A DNA stretch of 64,000 nucleotides, from the NCBI RefSeq assembly GCF_037975245.1, contig NC_092581.1:12057303-12121302 (forward strand). Direction: 5' to 3'. The notes under the pieces were generated by a model. The model saw only the letters and a list, made by a program, of their open reading frames with translations, was not told where the DNA came from and did not search any database. A program made the translations under genes and the position numbers. How positions within the stretch are numbered: position 1 is the first letter of the stretch; each line of letters starts with the position of its first letter. Positions 35,266-47,465 of the stretch are shown piece after piece. This DNA comes from Apostichopus japonicus (taxonomy: Eukaryota; Echinodermata; Holothuroidea; Aspidochirotida; Stichopodidae).

Positions 35266-35767
35266 CTGTGGATGAAAAAAACAAACGTGAGGTACAGAAC
35301 ATTTACGAAGGATGGGATGCCTAAAGAAAAGAACGAGAAAAAGTAGGGGCGGGAGGGCGGGGAGATATTAGAAACTTAATATTTCACAATGTGTTCTATA
35401 ATAACAAGGGCTAAATCAAACCTCTCCTCATAGACAGAGAAGTTTGTTGGAGGTCCAGACATTTTTTATCCTAGCATGATCTTCTTCAAAGGCACAACGA
35501 TTTGCTGTTTCAATCTAAAGTTGTGGTCATGTGATAATTAACTTTTTGAGGAAAACTGCTTCTTTTTGAGGTTGTTCTGAACCTGTCAGAACTTAAGAGT
35601 GGAATGGGGTTTCATCATTTTGATGTATCATGAGAAAGATAAAGAAACATTACAACAACACAAACAATACGAAATGAGAGGATGTTTTATTCTTCAATAA
35701 ATAGTAACCAGTTAATATGAACAACTTCTTTCAAACACCTGGATAAAATAAAAGAGTTTATTAATAC

Positions 35768-35858
35768 CTTGACATCAAATGCGGTCTGATCCTGTAGACA
35801 GACAATCTTCTTATAGAAAACAGTCTCAAGTGGATCCTCAACACTGAAGTCCTGAAGA
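35768..35858 (-). CDS. VPS13A: VPS13A/C exon w21, groove segment
   Basis: Phase 2 to 0. FSVEDPLETVFYKKIVCLQD aligns with human IIVLDSDITAIYKKAVYITG. CCAG acceptor, GTATTA donor. Confidence 0.93.
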
Positions 35859-36423
35859 CTGGAAAATGAACAGAACCGTTGAAAAAAAATACATAGTCTA
35901 GCACCTCTTTGGTCCCTACGGTACAAATGGACCAAGGGGGCGTGGGGAGGGGGGGTACACTGATCTGTCCTGAGCTAACAAATTCATTGTCAATATTATA
36001 CTGAAACCAGGGTACAGAGAAGATCTTAAAAAGGACATGAAGCATAACAGGAAATTATAATTATGCAGTTACATGTTTTTACAATTCATTACAGAACCTT
36101 AATGAGGAGCTAAAAGAAAAACATGAAACCAGACACTGATGTTTAAAGATACGCCTGGTAAATGTATTCAATTTATGAACAGGACCAGGTGTTGGCATTG
36201 GCCTACAAAATGTATAAAGGAGCTCTAAGCCACACACGCAAGCCACATACTAACATCCAATTTCAATGATATACCTAGTAATTTCAGTTCACTCAGAAAA
36301 GAAGGTGTTTGCATAAAAATTAAACTTGATGTCGGCACTAATTGTGTAAATCATACCAAATAAGAGACATAAATTGGTATCGTATACAATATTTCTTGTT
36401 TCACTTGAGAATATCAATTTTAC

Positions 36424-36693
36424 CTTGCTCTAACGGTAGTCCTTGTGATCTTATCCGTCACATTTGACCGAAGACCTCGGAGATAAACTTTAGCCAATGT
36501 ATCGTACATGTCACATAGCACCACGCATAGGAATTCTACATGGACCTCGGCATAAAACTGTGTGACACTCCTCGCGACAACATTAGCAGCAGCAGGTGAT
36601 GTACTAACACCACCAGCTGTGCCTGCTGCACTGGTGTCGGCAGTGGGACTGGCTACGTTTGAAGCACCTCCAGTTGGTAGCAAAGTTTCAAAT
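36424..36693 (-). CDS. VPS13A: VPS13A/C exon w20, groove segment with Ala/Ser/Thr-rich insert
   Basis: Phase 2 to 2, about 90 codons. The first third is low-complexity (Ala, Thr, Ser and Gly rich, e.g. SPTADTSAAGTAGGVSTSP). The rest is conserved: FYAEVHVEFLCVVLCDM and LAKVYLRGLRSNVTDKITRT, equivalent to human LQILAELSCLQIFIQDQ and EIKIEGLDSEMIMR. CAG acceptor, GTAAAA donor. Confidence 0.93.
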
Positions 36694-37263
36694 CTGAAAT
36701 GTCAAATGAATCCACAATAATGTCTCGAGGTGCATCTTTTCTATCATGACCTGGGCTGGTTAGCTTATATTCAGCCTTAGACAAAGACATATTGACAAGG
36801 GAGAAGTAGATAGCAACAGAGTCTAGTTTTCTGCACACTCGACCAGAGATTTGAAATTTATCGAACTTGTTTTGGATGCTGAATTAACAGAGACTTTTCT
36901 CTGCTGAGAGTTGACCCACTCCTTGACCTTAAGATCAGGATGTGAAATATGGTACTATCAATCTAGTGCATTGATAAAACAAATTAACATTCAAAATAAC
37001 AAAATTGGCACAAAAGAAATTTTCAGAAGTACCAAATGGGAGAAAGAATGAAACCATGTATAAAATACACATGAACTGATGGAAACTGTGAAAATAATTA
37101 AAGCAAATAAACAATTTTGACAAGGTAAAAATACTATGACATATCTTTTTGACATTGGTTGCTGAAATTTGTGGTTGTCATGACAACACACTTTGATGGA
37201 GAAATTCAGAATTAAATTTTACTGTCAACATTTTGGACAGCCTGCAAAATAAATCCTCCCTAC

Positions 37264-37406
37264 CTTCTCTGGAGTTTCTGACTGGTACTCATTAAATAAA
37301 GCATAGCTGATCTGTGGAATGTTGCATTGATGGCAGAGAGTCGTAAAACGATGGATTGTTCTATGCCTCCATAGTAACTGTTGAACTCTAGACATTCCTG
37401 GCTCAC
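37264..37406 (-). CDS. VPS13A: VPS13A/C exon w19, groove segment
   Basis: Phase 0 to 2. FNSYYGGIEQSIVLRLSAIN then FHRSAMLYLMSTSQKLQR matches human LKSTYNNVLQLIKVNFSSLDIHLHTEALLNTINYLH. TGCAG acceptor, GTAGGG donor. Confidence 0.94.
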
Positions 37407-37594
37407 CTGCAGGAGAAGAATATTACCGAAAGAATAATCACATTTCCAAACCCGAATGGATCACGTCAGGTGCAAAGATATGTTATTGTTCTTTCCACCA
37501 AGACCTCAAGTTTTTTTCATCTCTCAAGACAAGTTATAATGTGGCAAGTTGCATTGCCTCAAGAAGTATGGTTACATGTGATGCAGTATTTCTC

Positions 37595-37633
37595 GGGTTA
37601 GGGTTAGGACTAACCCTAGGGGTTAACCCTAAC
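37595..37633. repeat. head-to-head interstitial telomere-like motif
   Basis: GGGTTAGGGTTAGG is followed at once by CTAACCCTAGGGGTTAACCCTAAC, giving a short palindrome of TTAGGG-type units in the intron between w18 and w19. Confidence 0.8.
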
Positions 37634-38293
37634 AAAAGGGTTTTCCTGGTCCACAAGATACGTCATTCATTGGGCTGTATCATGCATGATGACATTGCTT
37701 GACATATTAAACTGTGTACAAACGGTTCTCTTGAGAAATACTGTCACGTGAAGATTGGCTGTTCGGTCTTTAATACTAATGCATATTCATAAACACATAA
37801 CTGAATTCAGCCAATTGCAACAATTTTCCTATATATGCTTGTGCAATTTTACTCTATATGATATTTTCATGTCACACTTCCAAGCAGCTGTATCAATATG
37901 ACAATATGGAAAGGTCTGAACCTTTTATATGATAGGAATATGATATTCATACTGCTCATACCATCAGTTAGTGCTTAGCAACCTGTAATGGCAGTACAGT
38001 TTATTTAGACAAAAAACTGTCCCAACTGGGTGCTACTCTCAACACATTTAGCCCGCACCTTTGGCAAGGTGTTCACATGTAATTCTAATCCACACTTAAC
38101 TAGCCAAATAGACTTAACACCAACATGATGTATAGGCCAACAAAATTATAATAGTTCTCTGGGGTGTCAATGGATGTGTAAAGCTTTGTCTACACAAAAG
38201 AGAAAATAGTTAGAAAGGTGAAATTAAACAATTTAACTAACTTTAGTATATTTATTAGCAGCAACTTTTAATTTTGTTAAGTTTTTTAAATAC

Positions 38294-38367
38294 CTTTCTG
38301 AACAGTACTGAGATGAGTTCTGATTTGGTTGGTGAGCTAAGGAGATGTAGGTAGGTACCATCTGGAC
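38294..38367 (-). CDS. VPS13A: VPS13A/C exon w18, groove segment
   Basis: Phase 1 to 0, short. TYLHLLSSPTKSELISVLFR aligns with human VYLVTTLDNTMEDLLTLEYV. TTTAG acceptor, GTATTT donor. A 38-bp tandem array lies in the intron upstream. Confidence 0.9.
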
Positions 38368-38584
38368 CTAAATGTAAAAGAAAAGGAAAATAAAATAGTT
38401 ATACAAACAAAGGAATAAATGAAAAGGAATTGACATCATTTTGCAACACTGTTAAATGAGTCACACCACAAAAAAGACCAGTGGAAAGAACTAAAAGTAC
38501 CTAAAGGAAATATACCCAGAAAGACAAGTGGCTTAGTGAATCCTTGTCACATTTGATATGAGAACATTTGATGTAAACTGTGTA

Positions 38585-38945
38585 TTCAAGGTTCAGGTAG
38601 TACTCAATTAAATATACCCACATACAAGGTTGAGGTTCTACTCAAATTAATAGATGTACCCACATACAAGTGTGAGGTTGTACTCAATTAGATGTACCCA
38701 CATACAAGAGTGAGGTTGTACTCAATTAATTATACCCACATACAAGGTTGAGGTTCTACTCAATTTAATAGATGTACCCACATACAAGTGTGAGGTTGTA
38801 CTCAATTAAATGTACCCACATACAAGGCTGAGGTTGTACTCAATTAGATGTATTTGCATACAAGGTTGAGGTTCTACTCAATAAGATGTACCCACATACA
38901 ATTTTGAGGTTGCACTCAATTAGATGTACTCACATACAAAGTATG
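38585..38945. repeat. 38-bp minisatellite, about nine copies
   Basis: Units such as cccacatacaag..gaggttgtactcaatta repeat about every 38-41 bp in the intron between w17 and w18. Confidence 0.9.
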
Positions 38946-39339
38946 AAGTTCATTCAAGCTGTACTGGTTGACTTAATGTGTTTACAAAGTGATTCTAGAG
39001 TTTGAACTCTGTTGACCAAACATGGCCTTTTAACCTCCACAAATAGCATTACGCTTCTTGTACACAATAAGGTGGACCCACACACCAGGTACGAACTTGA
39101 TCCATCATGTGCTCTTTTGAATTATTGTGTTTAAACAAGCCAACCTGCATCACATACACACAAATAGGCACACCAGTACACATATTCCACCGCAACCCAC
39201 CCCATCACCGACGCATAGATTCCTGTTGCACTTGCCAAGGACTCAAAGACAGAAAACACTTTCCTTTGCTTTCCTAACAATATTTATCATCAAATGTTAC
39301 GGTTTATTAAATGAACCGTAATTTAATTTTGGACCTCAC

Positions 39340-39556
39340 CGACATGTAGCTTGTCTATAATTTGTATTCCTCTAAGTCCCATCTGTACCGCTATCCCGTG
39401 ATTACTGACGGCTGCGTCCACCAGGAGGGAATCGACTCGGAACGTGAGATACTCTACTCCTACCGTCGCGTCCAGGACACCTGCTCCCTCTTCATCGCTG
39501 AGAGCATGAGAGGATGGTAAGAGCATGCGGTCCTTCAACGCCAGGGTCAGCACAAT
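39340..39556 (-). CDS. VPS13A: VPS13A/C exon w17, groove segment
   Basis: Phase 0 to 1, 72 codons. IVLTLALKDR aligns with human VLIEFYHLVG. VEYLTFRVDSLLVDAAVS and MGLRGIQIIDKL match VVEILVLGLGAEIEIRTYDLKANAFLKEF. TCAG acceptor, GTGAGG donor. Confidence 0.93.
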
Positions 39557-40709
39557 CTGATGATGAATTAAAAAATAAAAGAAAGAATGCTAAATGAGGG
39601 AACAAATTAAATATCACTCGAAATAGGGCTTCAGATTTGTGGACTATCAAATAATGATTTCCTATGCTCCACTCACTGAGTTATGCTTAATAAAATGAAG
39701 AATTAATAACAATAATAATAATAAATTACATTTATATAGCCCTTAATACAGCATTTGAAAGCGCTTTACAAAGTAGGAAAGAGACAAGGGAAACCAAGGG
39801 GAAAAAAAAAAATAGGAATCAAGGAATTTACACAGAATTTTGATCTTGATATGATAATCCAAGTAAAAAACAAGGAAAATACTGAGTGCTAGCAAATGTT
39901 CTCTAGCTAAACCATTTCTAAGATATCTAAAATATATTAAATCTCTGGATTGCTCCTTTAAGGCTAAATTGATAATGACGTCCACTCCTCACTGATATTA
40001 ATTCATTGTTTCATAAATTCCAACAACTCAACTGAAACATCTTCTTTTAATTTTTGTATAAGGAACAGAGCATTCTTGGATGATATTTATCACCATTTGG
40101 CCTTGGCAACTTGGTAACATATTTAAACATATCATTTGAGGCCACAAAACTCTTATGTCTTCCCTTTGAGTTTTGTACTGCTTCTGATGAACTGACCTTA
40201 TAGTCTGCAGTGTATTAGACTACATAGTCCAGCCACTTCAACTGATGAAACTCAGCTCAGTTTAAAGGGTCTTTCTCAAAATTTAAATGTGTTAAAAAAA
40301 TACAACCTGGACTGATAGAAGTGGTAGGTACTGTATGTAGTGGTCTACAAAATATCAAAATGAAATTTGGTGCCAAAAAGTCATCCTGAAAAAAGAAAAG
40401 GCCGGCTTCTTACTCACTATTCTGACGAGTTGGACTAAGTGACAAATTTATAGGAAGGTGAAAGCTCTAATAACATGTGTGAACTGACATTCGTCCTTTT
40501 TTCTTTACCACAATATGACCAATAATTAAGAAATGAAGGAATGGTGGACATAGCAATGGCAAGGAAAAATGAAAAGAAAAGAGGGAAGCACTGCCGTACA
40601 ACTATACATACATCACCTATCTGACAAAAGATATCTTATACTTAAACTGAAACAAGGATAATGATATACAGAGTTCTCTTCAATATTGTCTGCAGACTGT
40701 TAGTATTAC

Positions 40710-40852
40710 CTCTCTCATGTGGAATCTGAGGAGCATACTGGTTTCATTGGAAGGTGAGTCATTGTCATCGAAGGTTGGTACTTGCATGCTGCTGCTGGAC
40801 CATTCCTCTATCGTTTCATCTGAATGGTCAGAGGCGGTGTAAAACTTCTCTT
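40710..40852 (-). CDS. VPS13A: VPS13A/C exon w16, FFAT-like motif
   Basis: Phase 1 to 0. Opens with EEKFYTASDHSDETIEEW, occupying the place of the ER-targeting FFAT motif that binds VAP proteins in the human proteins (EEEFFDAP, DDEYFDAE). Position 4 is Thr instead of Asp, as in phospho-FFAT motifs. Ends MLLRFHMRE, the next groove strand. GCAG acceptor, GTAATA donor. Confidence 0.93.
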
Positions 40853-41542
40853 CTGCATAAAGAAGGTAAAAATGAAAGAAAGAAAAAAGGCAATGAAAAC
40901 AAATAGTTTTTTTGTATGGTTTGCAGTTTCCTGCTAGCATGCCCTTCTGCTATCTGTTCATGGGAGGACAAAGATGGAATAAAGTTATTGACGACAGGTA
41001 TATTCTTTGAAACTAACTGATGAAACATATTTGTGTGTATTGACATATCCTCAGTTGTAAAAGAGTTATACAATCTATATCGACAAAGCACAAATACGTG
41101 TACCGACCAAACAAAGTAGAGTATTACATACTTTGCCAAGACGATGATTTCTTAAACGGTGACAAAACGAATCGTCTGGTAGTTCCCTAAGTGGATACTG
41201 TTCTTACTGATAAAGTATCATAGACTTAACAGAGATTAAAAACTACTTATCATATGATGAGGAATATGTTTAAAATCACTAGAACAGAACCATTGACCAT
41301 CCAATGGATTCAAAAATTTGCTTCAAATTCGCAATGAGTTGAATCCAACCAAGTATTAACAAACCCAAAACAATATAGATAATGCAGAATTTGGCAAACC
41401 ATGAAACATTAGAGGAATAATGACTACTATAGACAAGTTACATATTAATTTAAATTTAAATTTACATTTCAATTTTAAATATTAATTTTACATATTAATT
41501 TACATATTAATTTACATATAATTTACAAATGAATAATCTCAC

Positions 41543-41696
41543 CTGTAGGGGCATCAACGCTACTTCCCATATCTACATCATCCACAGCAGATATTGTCTT
41601 GTTTAAAGCGTATGTACGAGGTGGTCTTCGTATCGAGGCAGCTTTCTTAGCTCGTCTCAAGGCAAGGTACATAGCTGTAGCTGATAAATCTTGTGG
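41543..41696 (-). CDS. VPS13A: VPS13A/C exon w15, loop before the FFAT-like motif
   Basis: Phase 0 to 1. A poorly conserved, basic (RRAKKAASIRRPPR) then acidic (AVDDVDMGSSVDAPT) segment. The position equals the variable linker that precedes the FFAT motif in human VPS13A/C. ATAG acceptor, GTGAGA donor. Assignment rests on phase, position and splice signals more than on sequence identity. Confidence 0.85.
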
Positions 41697-42275
41697 CTAT
41701 TGGAAGAATTAGTCAAATGTGTTAAGATTGAAAAACTGAAACTACATTATAAGCAACTTTTGCAAAGCAGTAGGTATCGTGAAATCTAATGGTATCGTTT
41801 TAAACAACCCCCCCCCCCATCCAAATTGTCCATTTTCAAACGTTTGCTAAAAAATGTTCATCTCTCAATTTTTACTTTAAGAAAATAAAAATGTAAGATC
41901 TGTGGGAAAATGAACCTCATCTCAATAAATGGGATTGCAGGATATCTGCTAACACTGAAAGATGATTTTGGCCATCAGCAAAGAGGTTTGGTTGCCTATG
42001 GGATGCATAAAGCAGACTAATAATATTTATTTTATAAATGTACTAGACAAACTACAATGTTTGAAAATTTTGTACAAGCACGAGAGAAGACATTTCATAG
42101 GCTACAAAGACTACCATACTTCACATGGAAAGAGTCTTTTATCTTGCTAGTAGATATAAATGTGAACATTTTGACCACAAGTTTTTGGGATTTCATTCTG
42201 GGATTTTGTAAACATTTTTTGGGCTTGGCTGAAAAACAAATTATCAAGATACCAAAAAAGAGAAGGTTAACATAC

Positions 42276-42426
42276 CGAGTTGAGAATTGTGCCTCTAGGT
42301 GGACCAGTGTGAGAGACAGGTGCTGGGAAAGGGAGCGGGAGGTTCTGAATAAATTTCAGAACTTTCTCCAACTTTTCATCTGAGACCGAAAACTTCAATG
42401 CCGGCAGAATTGCTTCTATCTTTTGT
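42276..42426 (-). CDS. VPS13A: VPS13A/C exon w14, groove segment
   Basis: Phase 2 to 0. ALKFSVSDEKLEKVLKFIQN then LPLPFPAP matches human LPLISLRISDKKLQGIMELIESIPKP. The rest is a Pro/Gly-rich loop. CACAG acceptor, GTATGT donor. Confidence 0.94.
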
Positions 42427-42949
42427 CTGTGAAAGAAGAAGAAGAAAGATTTGTTATCAGTCTGGGGCAAATACTTTCAAGGTGGCTGTACATATGCTTG
42501 TTCAAATTTAAAGTGTGTGTGGGTACAAACAAGCAGGAGATAGGTGCAAAAAGAGATGGAGCAACAGAGAGGGGTGACTAGACATAGTGTGAGGGGCGAA
42601 ACGTTGCAAGGATGATCGCAACGAGAGAGATTGTGAACACAAGCTTGAATGATGGATGGCCTGATGGAGGGTCCAGCAAATGGTGCGAGAGGGGTCCATC
42701 ATGAGATACCGCAATAGGTAACTGCCTGATATTATCTGAGGGTCTGAATATGGTGTAGCGATCAAAGATGGGTGCAAAATATATGTCACAGTGTTGACAG
42801 GTGTGATGGCATGTCACAATATCATTGAAAAAGAAAGTTGTGTGCAACAACATGGTGTAATAACAGAGTATGGTGTAACAGAGTAGTGGGAGTTACAACG
42901 TAACCAAAGGAATGGTTTTTCAGGATATTCTGATCACTTTGATACATAC

Positions 42950-43067
42950 TGTGGCAGTTTCTTGTAATCTTGTTTGGCACTGATGAACACATTGATCTGT
43001 AGGCCGAGGCAGGGAACCAGGTAATTATCAGGATTCTCATGTTTTAGTACTTCCCTCCAGTCCTCGC
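42950..43067 (-). CDS. VPS13A: VPS13A/C exon w13, groove segment
   Basis: Phase 1 to 2. With w12 it gives GEDWREVLKHENPDNYLVPC (human GDNWREARKLSVSTQHILVP), then INVFISAKQDYKKLPQ. CTCAG acceptor, GTATGT donor. Confidence 0.94.
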
Positions 43068-43846
43068 CTGAGAAATTAAACAAAAAATTAAACAAAAAAC
43101 AACAAATAAATAGAAGAAATATTTCCTGACTCTTTATTTCATCTCCTCTAGAGCAATTATTATTCTCATTAATTTATTATTATTACTATATCATCTCGTG
43201 AGCAAAATCAGCTGCACAAAAAAAAGGGGGAATTGAACTGATCAGCAATCCCAAAGAATTACTGAAAATGACAATTTTAGTCTTGATTCTGGATAAGCAG
43301 AGCACACTCGGCTAGTGTACTGTCTGTATGGACAATCTAGACCCAGGCTTCTCAAAATGATATTTTCTACAAGGGCCAGAGAGAAAATACTGGGTAGGGC
43401 AAAGGGTCCTAAGAGAACCCAAATCTTGCCATACCTAGACTGAGAAGAGTACAGGGTATAGGCTGGTAGGATACTCAAGTCTTCATTATACCTTGAGGGC
43501 CTAAATACACTGTTTTATAGTATAAGATTGTTAGCCCGTATTTTCCTTTTCCTTCTTTTCCAGATTAACATTTTTCACTGGTAGGATAAGGTCTGTGAGC
43601 TTTTTCATTCAGAAACCCTAGTCTAGACTTAGTATTGATGTTTGCTTTGAAGGATAAAATACTTTTTCAAAATCTTACAAACCATCCCTTTTAATATTCA
43701 TGCGACAAAGCATACCAATCTTCCTTTCATGCATAGTCTCGATGCAGAGTTAAATGACACTGAGAACACAATCAACTGCTAAAATGTCATGAATAGTCAA
43801 AGAATTTCAAAAAGTAATGAATATGTATGAGTTATCAATAAATTAC

Positions 43847-43934
43847 CTTCATTGCTCAATACAGCTTTCATGTCATTCAAGTGAACTACAAACTTATCAT
43901 AGAGCCTCTCTTCAACCTCGACAGGTGTGGCATC
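43847..43934 (-). CDS. VPS13A: VPS13A/C exon w12, groove segment
   Basis: Phase 0 to 1. VEVEERLYDKFVVHLNDMKA aligns with human LKEIMDRAYDSFDIQLTSVQ, followed by VLSNE. TTCAG acceptor, GTAATT donor. Confidence 0.92.
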
Positions 43935-45243
43935 CTGAAAATAGGAAACGATTTAAATAGATAATTACAAAATAAAGCCTTTCGCTGAGAAGAAATTTTC
44001 ATTATCTGTATAATTAATTAAGTAAGTAAGGATAATTGATTAAGTAAGGATGTAGTACCTTGTAACTACCAGACAATGACTAAAGCTAAATTAGATCAAC
44101 TTTGGTGGAACTTTGTTTTTTTTTCTCATCAGAAACTGGGAAGCACTTTGAATGTTAGGCTACACTGTTGTAATTAAATGCTTTTTCAACATCACATTGT
44201 CCTAATTACTATTATAGGCATTACAAATCATGAAAATGGCTGCAAATACCATCAAAATTCATCAAAGATTGAGTCTTTACTTAATTCTAATGTTACTTAT
44301 GAATAAACAGTAGCTAATTATGCACATTGATGATGTAAAGGGAAAGACTGCCTAATTTTCTGTCATGTTATTCCTATGCTATTCCTTTTATTGTCTTCTT
44401 CAAAAAGAGGTACATCACTTTATTCAAATGATATATGTGCGCTTATAATTAGGGGTTAACATTAAGGCCTAAAATAAGAAATTTGGATGAGTGCAACACT
44501 CCACATCACCGTCTGCACATATTTAATGAGTTTCCCAGATTTATCAAAACTTGAAATATGTGCATCTTGGAAACGAAAAGAGCTTTTTGAAAAATTTAGA
44601 CAGATTTTGAATGAGATCATCATGCAAAACAAAATGTACTGAACATGAGGCAAATTGGCTAGGTGTCTGTTGTACTTTTAAGTTGTAGTGAATAAGTGTC
44701 ACCAGTGTATTGTCTGAAAAGTCTGACTATATAAAGATCTTTACAGATTTTGACTATAATATACTTATACTTATAATATATACTATATGTACTTATAATT
44801 ACCGTCTACGTACATGAACCGTGTCAAGTATCTTCGCAGGTGCAATGTAGGTGTCACTGAGCATATCCAATAATGTGCTGTGTGCACCTACTAGTGAGAT
44901 TAGCTTTACCACACATCAAAAGGAAGTTCGCAACTTGATATTTGGGTATCCCTAGGAGCTATTCAGGTGTGAAGTTTGGTAGCCACAATATTGTAATCGA
45001 TAGCCCCAGACACTCTGATATAGACTTATGATTTATACGAAATGTATATCAACTCATGGCTAACTACGTCACCTCATTTTCCACAAAGTAATTCACTCGC
45101 AGAGTATCCATAAAAAACGTTCCTCTTATATATGCGAAGGAAAAGCATTCCCCTTTTGTTCATGGAGATGCATTTTCCTTGGATTATATATTCTTAAATT
45201 TATGCCTAGACTGTGATAATGAGACGCATACGAATGGACTTAC

Positions 45244-45390
45244 CTCCAAAGCTAGATCCGCAGTCTGAAGTTCACTGACCACTCTCAGACTGCCAAGGTC
45301 AAAGATCAGGAGGTGACCATCCTCCTCCAGGCATCCGTGTTCCGGGATGATGATGTTGGGTGACTTGACGTCTATGTTCAGTTGAATTGT
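45244..45390 (-). CDS. VPS13A: VPS13A/C exon w11, groove segment with IIPEHG / LIFDLG
   Basis: 49 codons, phase 0 to 0. LNIDVKSPNIIIPEHGCLEE and LLIFDLGSLRVVSE match human LKINLKASYIIVPQDG and LLLLDLGHLKVTS, a hallmark of VPS13 repeats. TCCAG acceptor; a 43-bp tandem array begins about 15 bp upstream of this acceptor. GTAAGT donor. Confidence 0.96.
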
Positions 45391-45404
45391 CTGGAAAAGT
45401 AACA

Positions 45405-46139
45405 GCTCTATTAATGCATGGTGTAGTATGTACACTCACAGTACACTATTCTATTAATGCATGGTGTAGTATGTACACTCACAGTACACTATTCTATTAA
45501 TGCATGGTGTAGTATGTACACTCACAGTACACTATTCTATTAATGCATGGTGTAGTATGTACACTCACAGTACACTATTCTATTAATGCATGGTGTAGTA
45601 TGTACACACACAGTACACTATTCTATTAATGCATGGTGCAGTATGTACACTCACAGTACACTATTCTATTAATGCATTGTGTAGTATGTACACTCACAGT
45701 ACACTTTTCTATTAATGCATGGTGCAGTATGTACACTCACAGTACACTATTCTATTAATGCATGGTGTAGTATGTACACTCACAGTACACTATTCTATTA
45801 ATGCATGGTGTAGTATGTACACTCACAGTACACTATTCTATTAATGCATGGTGTAGTATGTACACTCACAGTACACTATTCTATTAATGCATGGTGCAGT
45901 ATGTACACTCACAGTACACTATTCTATAAATGCATGGTGTAGTATGTACACTCACAGTACACTATTCTATTAATGCATGGTGTAGTATGTACACTCACAG
46001 TACACTATTCTATTAATGCATGGTGCAGTATGTACACTCACAGTACACTATTCTATTAATGCATGGTGTAGTATGTACACTCACAGTACACTATTCTATT
46101 AATGCATGGTGCAGTATGTACACTCACAGTACACTATTC
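45405..46139. repeat. 43-bp minisatellite, about 17 copies, adjoining w11 acceptor
   Basis: Near-identical 43-bp units (ctattaatgcatggtgtag.. to ..cacagtacact) run up to about 15 bases from the acceptor of w11. Very low divergence implies recent expansion. Confidence 0.97.
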
Positions 46140-46532
46140 TGTGGGTAAATCTTTTTCTATTTATACTTTGCTTATCATTCACTAACAATTTTCTATCAAA
46201 AAATGCTCTAAAGCAGGATTTACAAGCTGGTTCTATTTCCAATAACATGACAGTTTTCTGCATTGAAAAAAAAATTCAGATCTGGTTTTTTTCTGTGACA
46301 ACAAAAACGAGCCCTGCCACATTGTTTGATAAGTTTTGCAGCCTATATTTACACAGATTTAAAAGCTTGAGGGAACATAAATGATCTATTTGTGTACTGT
46401 CAAATTATTACACAATCGGCACTCCATAAGTTTGTTGAAATCTTTTCCCACCCTGTCTTCACTTTATTATCATTTCACATGAAAGACAAAGAAGATTCTG
46501 TCGGACTAGGCTACAAGAAAGCTGCTGCCTAC

Positions 46533-46673
46533 CTGATGGTTGTTGATGGCTGCGAGAAGTGTCTCTTGGCTTGTCTTGGCTAGATGTTGGATACCCGATA
46601 TAGTACTGGACTTGAGACCTTCCACATTCATGTTTGGAATGGTGAAGAATGACATCAGCTCCGAGACGGTTTT
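46533..46673 (-). CDS. VPS13A: VPS13A/C exon w10, groove segment
   Basis: 47 codons, phase 0 to 0. KTVSELMSFFTIPNMNVEGL followed by IQHLAKTSQETLLAAINNHQ, aligning with human TVNSIVEFFRPPKEVHLAQL and EEFRSKTATGLLYIIETQ. CTCAG acceptor, GTAGGC donor. Confidence 0.94.
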
Positions 46674-46984
46674 CTGAGGACGATGAGAGACAATTAAATT
46701 ATGACAGTCGGTATATTTTGATTCTTTAATAAATCATAAATTAATTAATGAATTAATAATAAAGCATGCAGTCATAACCACGTCAAAGGTGTGTACAAGG
46801 TTTCACCATCGCTAGGAGTAACAAGAGAGACTGATTTACATATCTACTGACAAAAAACAAAACTAGTTTGCAGTGAAGATGACCATCAATTTGGGGTTGT
46901 CTGAGAAAAGAGATCAATGTGTCCAAATGTAATTAGGCATAATTTTGAAAAAAATTGTTTACAGTTTTGCTGTTCTTGAAATGT

Positions 46985-47101
46985 CTCAATTATGTCACAT
47001 AATCATGATAATGATAATGATCATAATAATAACAATAATAATAATAATAATAACAGTTACAATAACAACAACAATAAAAATAATAATAATAATAATAATT
47101 G
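46985..47101. repeat. ATA/AAC microsatellite
   Basis: Imperfect run of ata, aca and atg trinucleotides in the intron between w9 and w10. Confidence 0.85.
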
Positions 47102-47465
47102 ATCTCAAATAGTATTGAAGAGCAATATCCACCTAGGTGGCCAAATTGCTATACAAATACAGATATGTATTGCATTGTATTTATACAAAGATCAAAGAAA
47201 TTTCAGTATTTTATGAGAAAATAAAGTTAATTAATCTCTAATATGCTGCAAAGAAAATTGAATACCACATTGTTCCCTAAATATTTATCACCTACACCAA
47301 TCTAAAACATTTTGTCACCAGAGAATTGGGGTGGGAAAGTGGGATATTAATGCCTGTAGTTCACTTGAAGAGATTGGGGTGGGGGAGGGGGGAATCTACC
47401 TACCATGTCCCCCCTCCCTCTTACACCAGTTCAATTCAGTATCCAGACAGTATCAAAACCTTTAC

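Noticed and set aside
42057-42383. 108-codon plus-strand open frame
   Set aside because: Overlaps exon w14 on the opposite strand and has no recognisable product; a shadow frame.
45405-46139. CRISPR array
   Set aside because: Units are contiguous identical tandem copies without unique spacers, in an animal intron.
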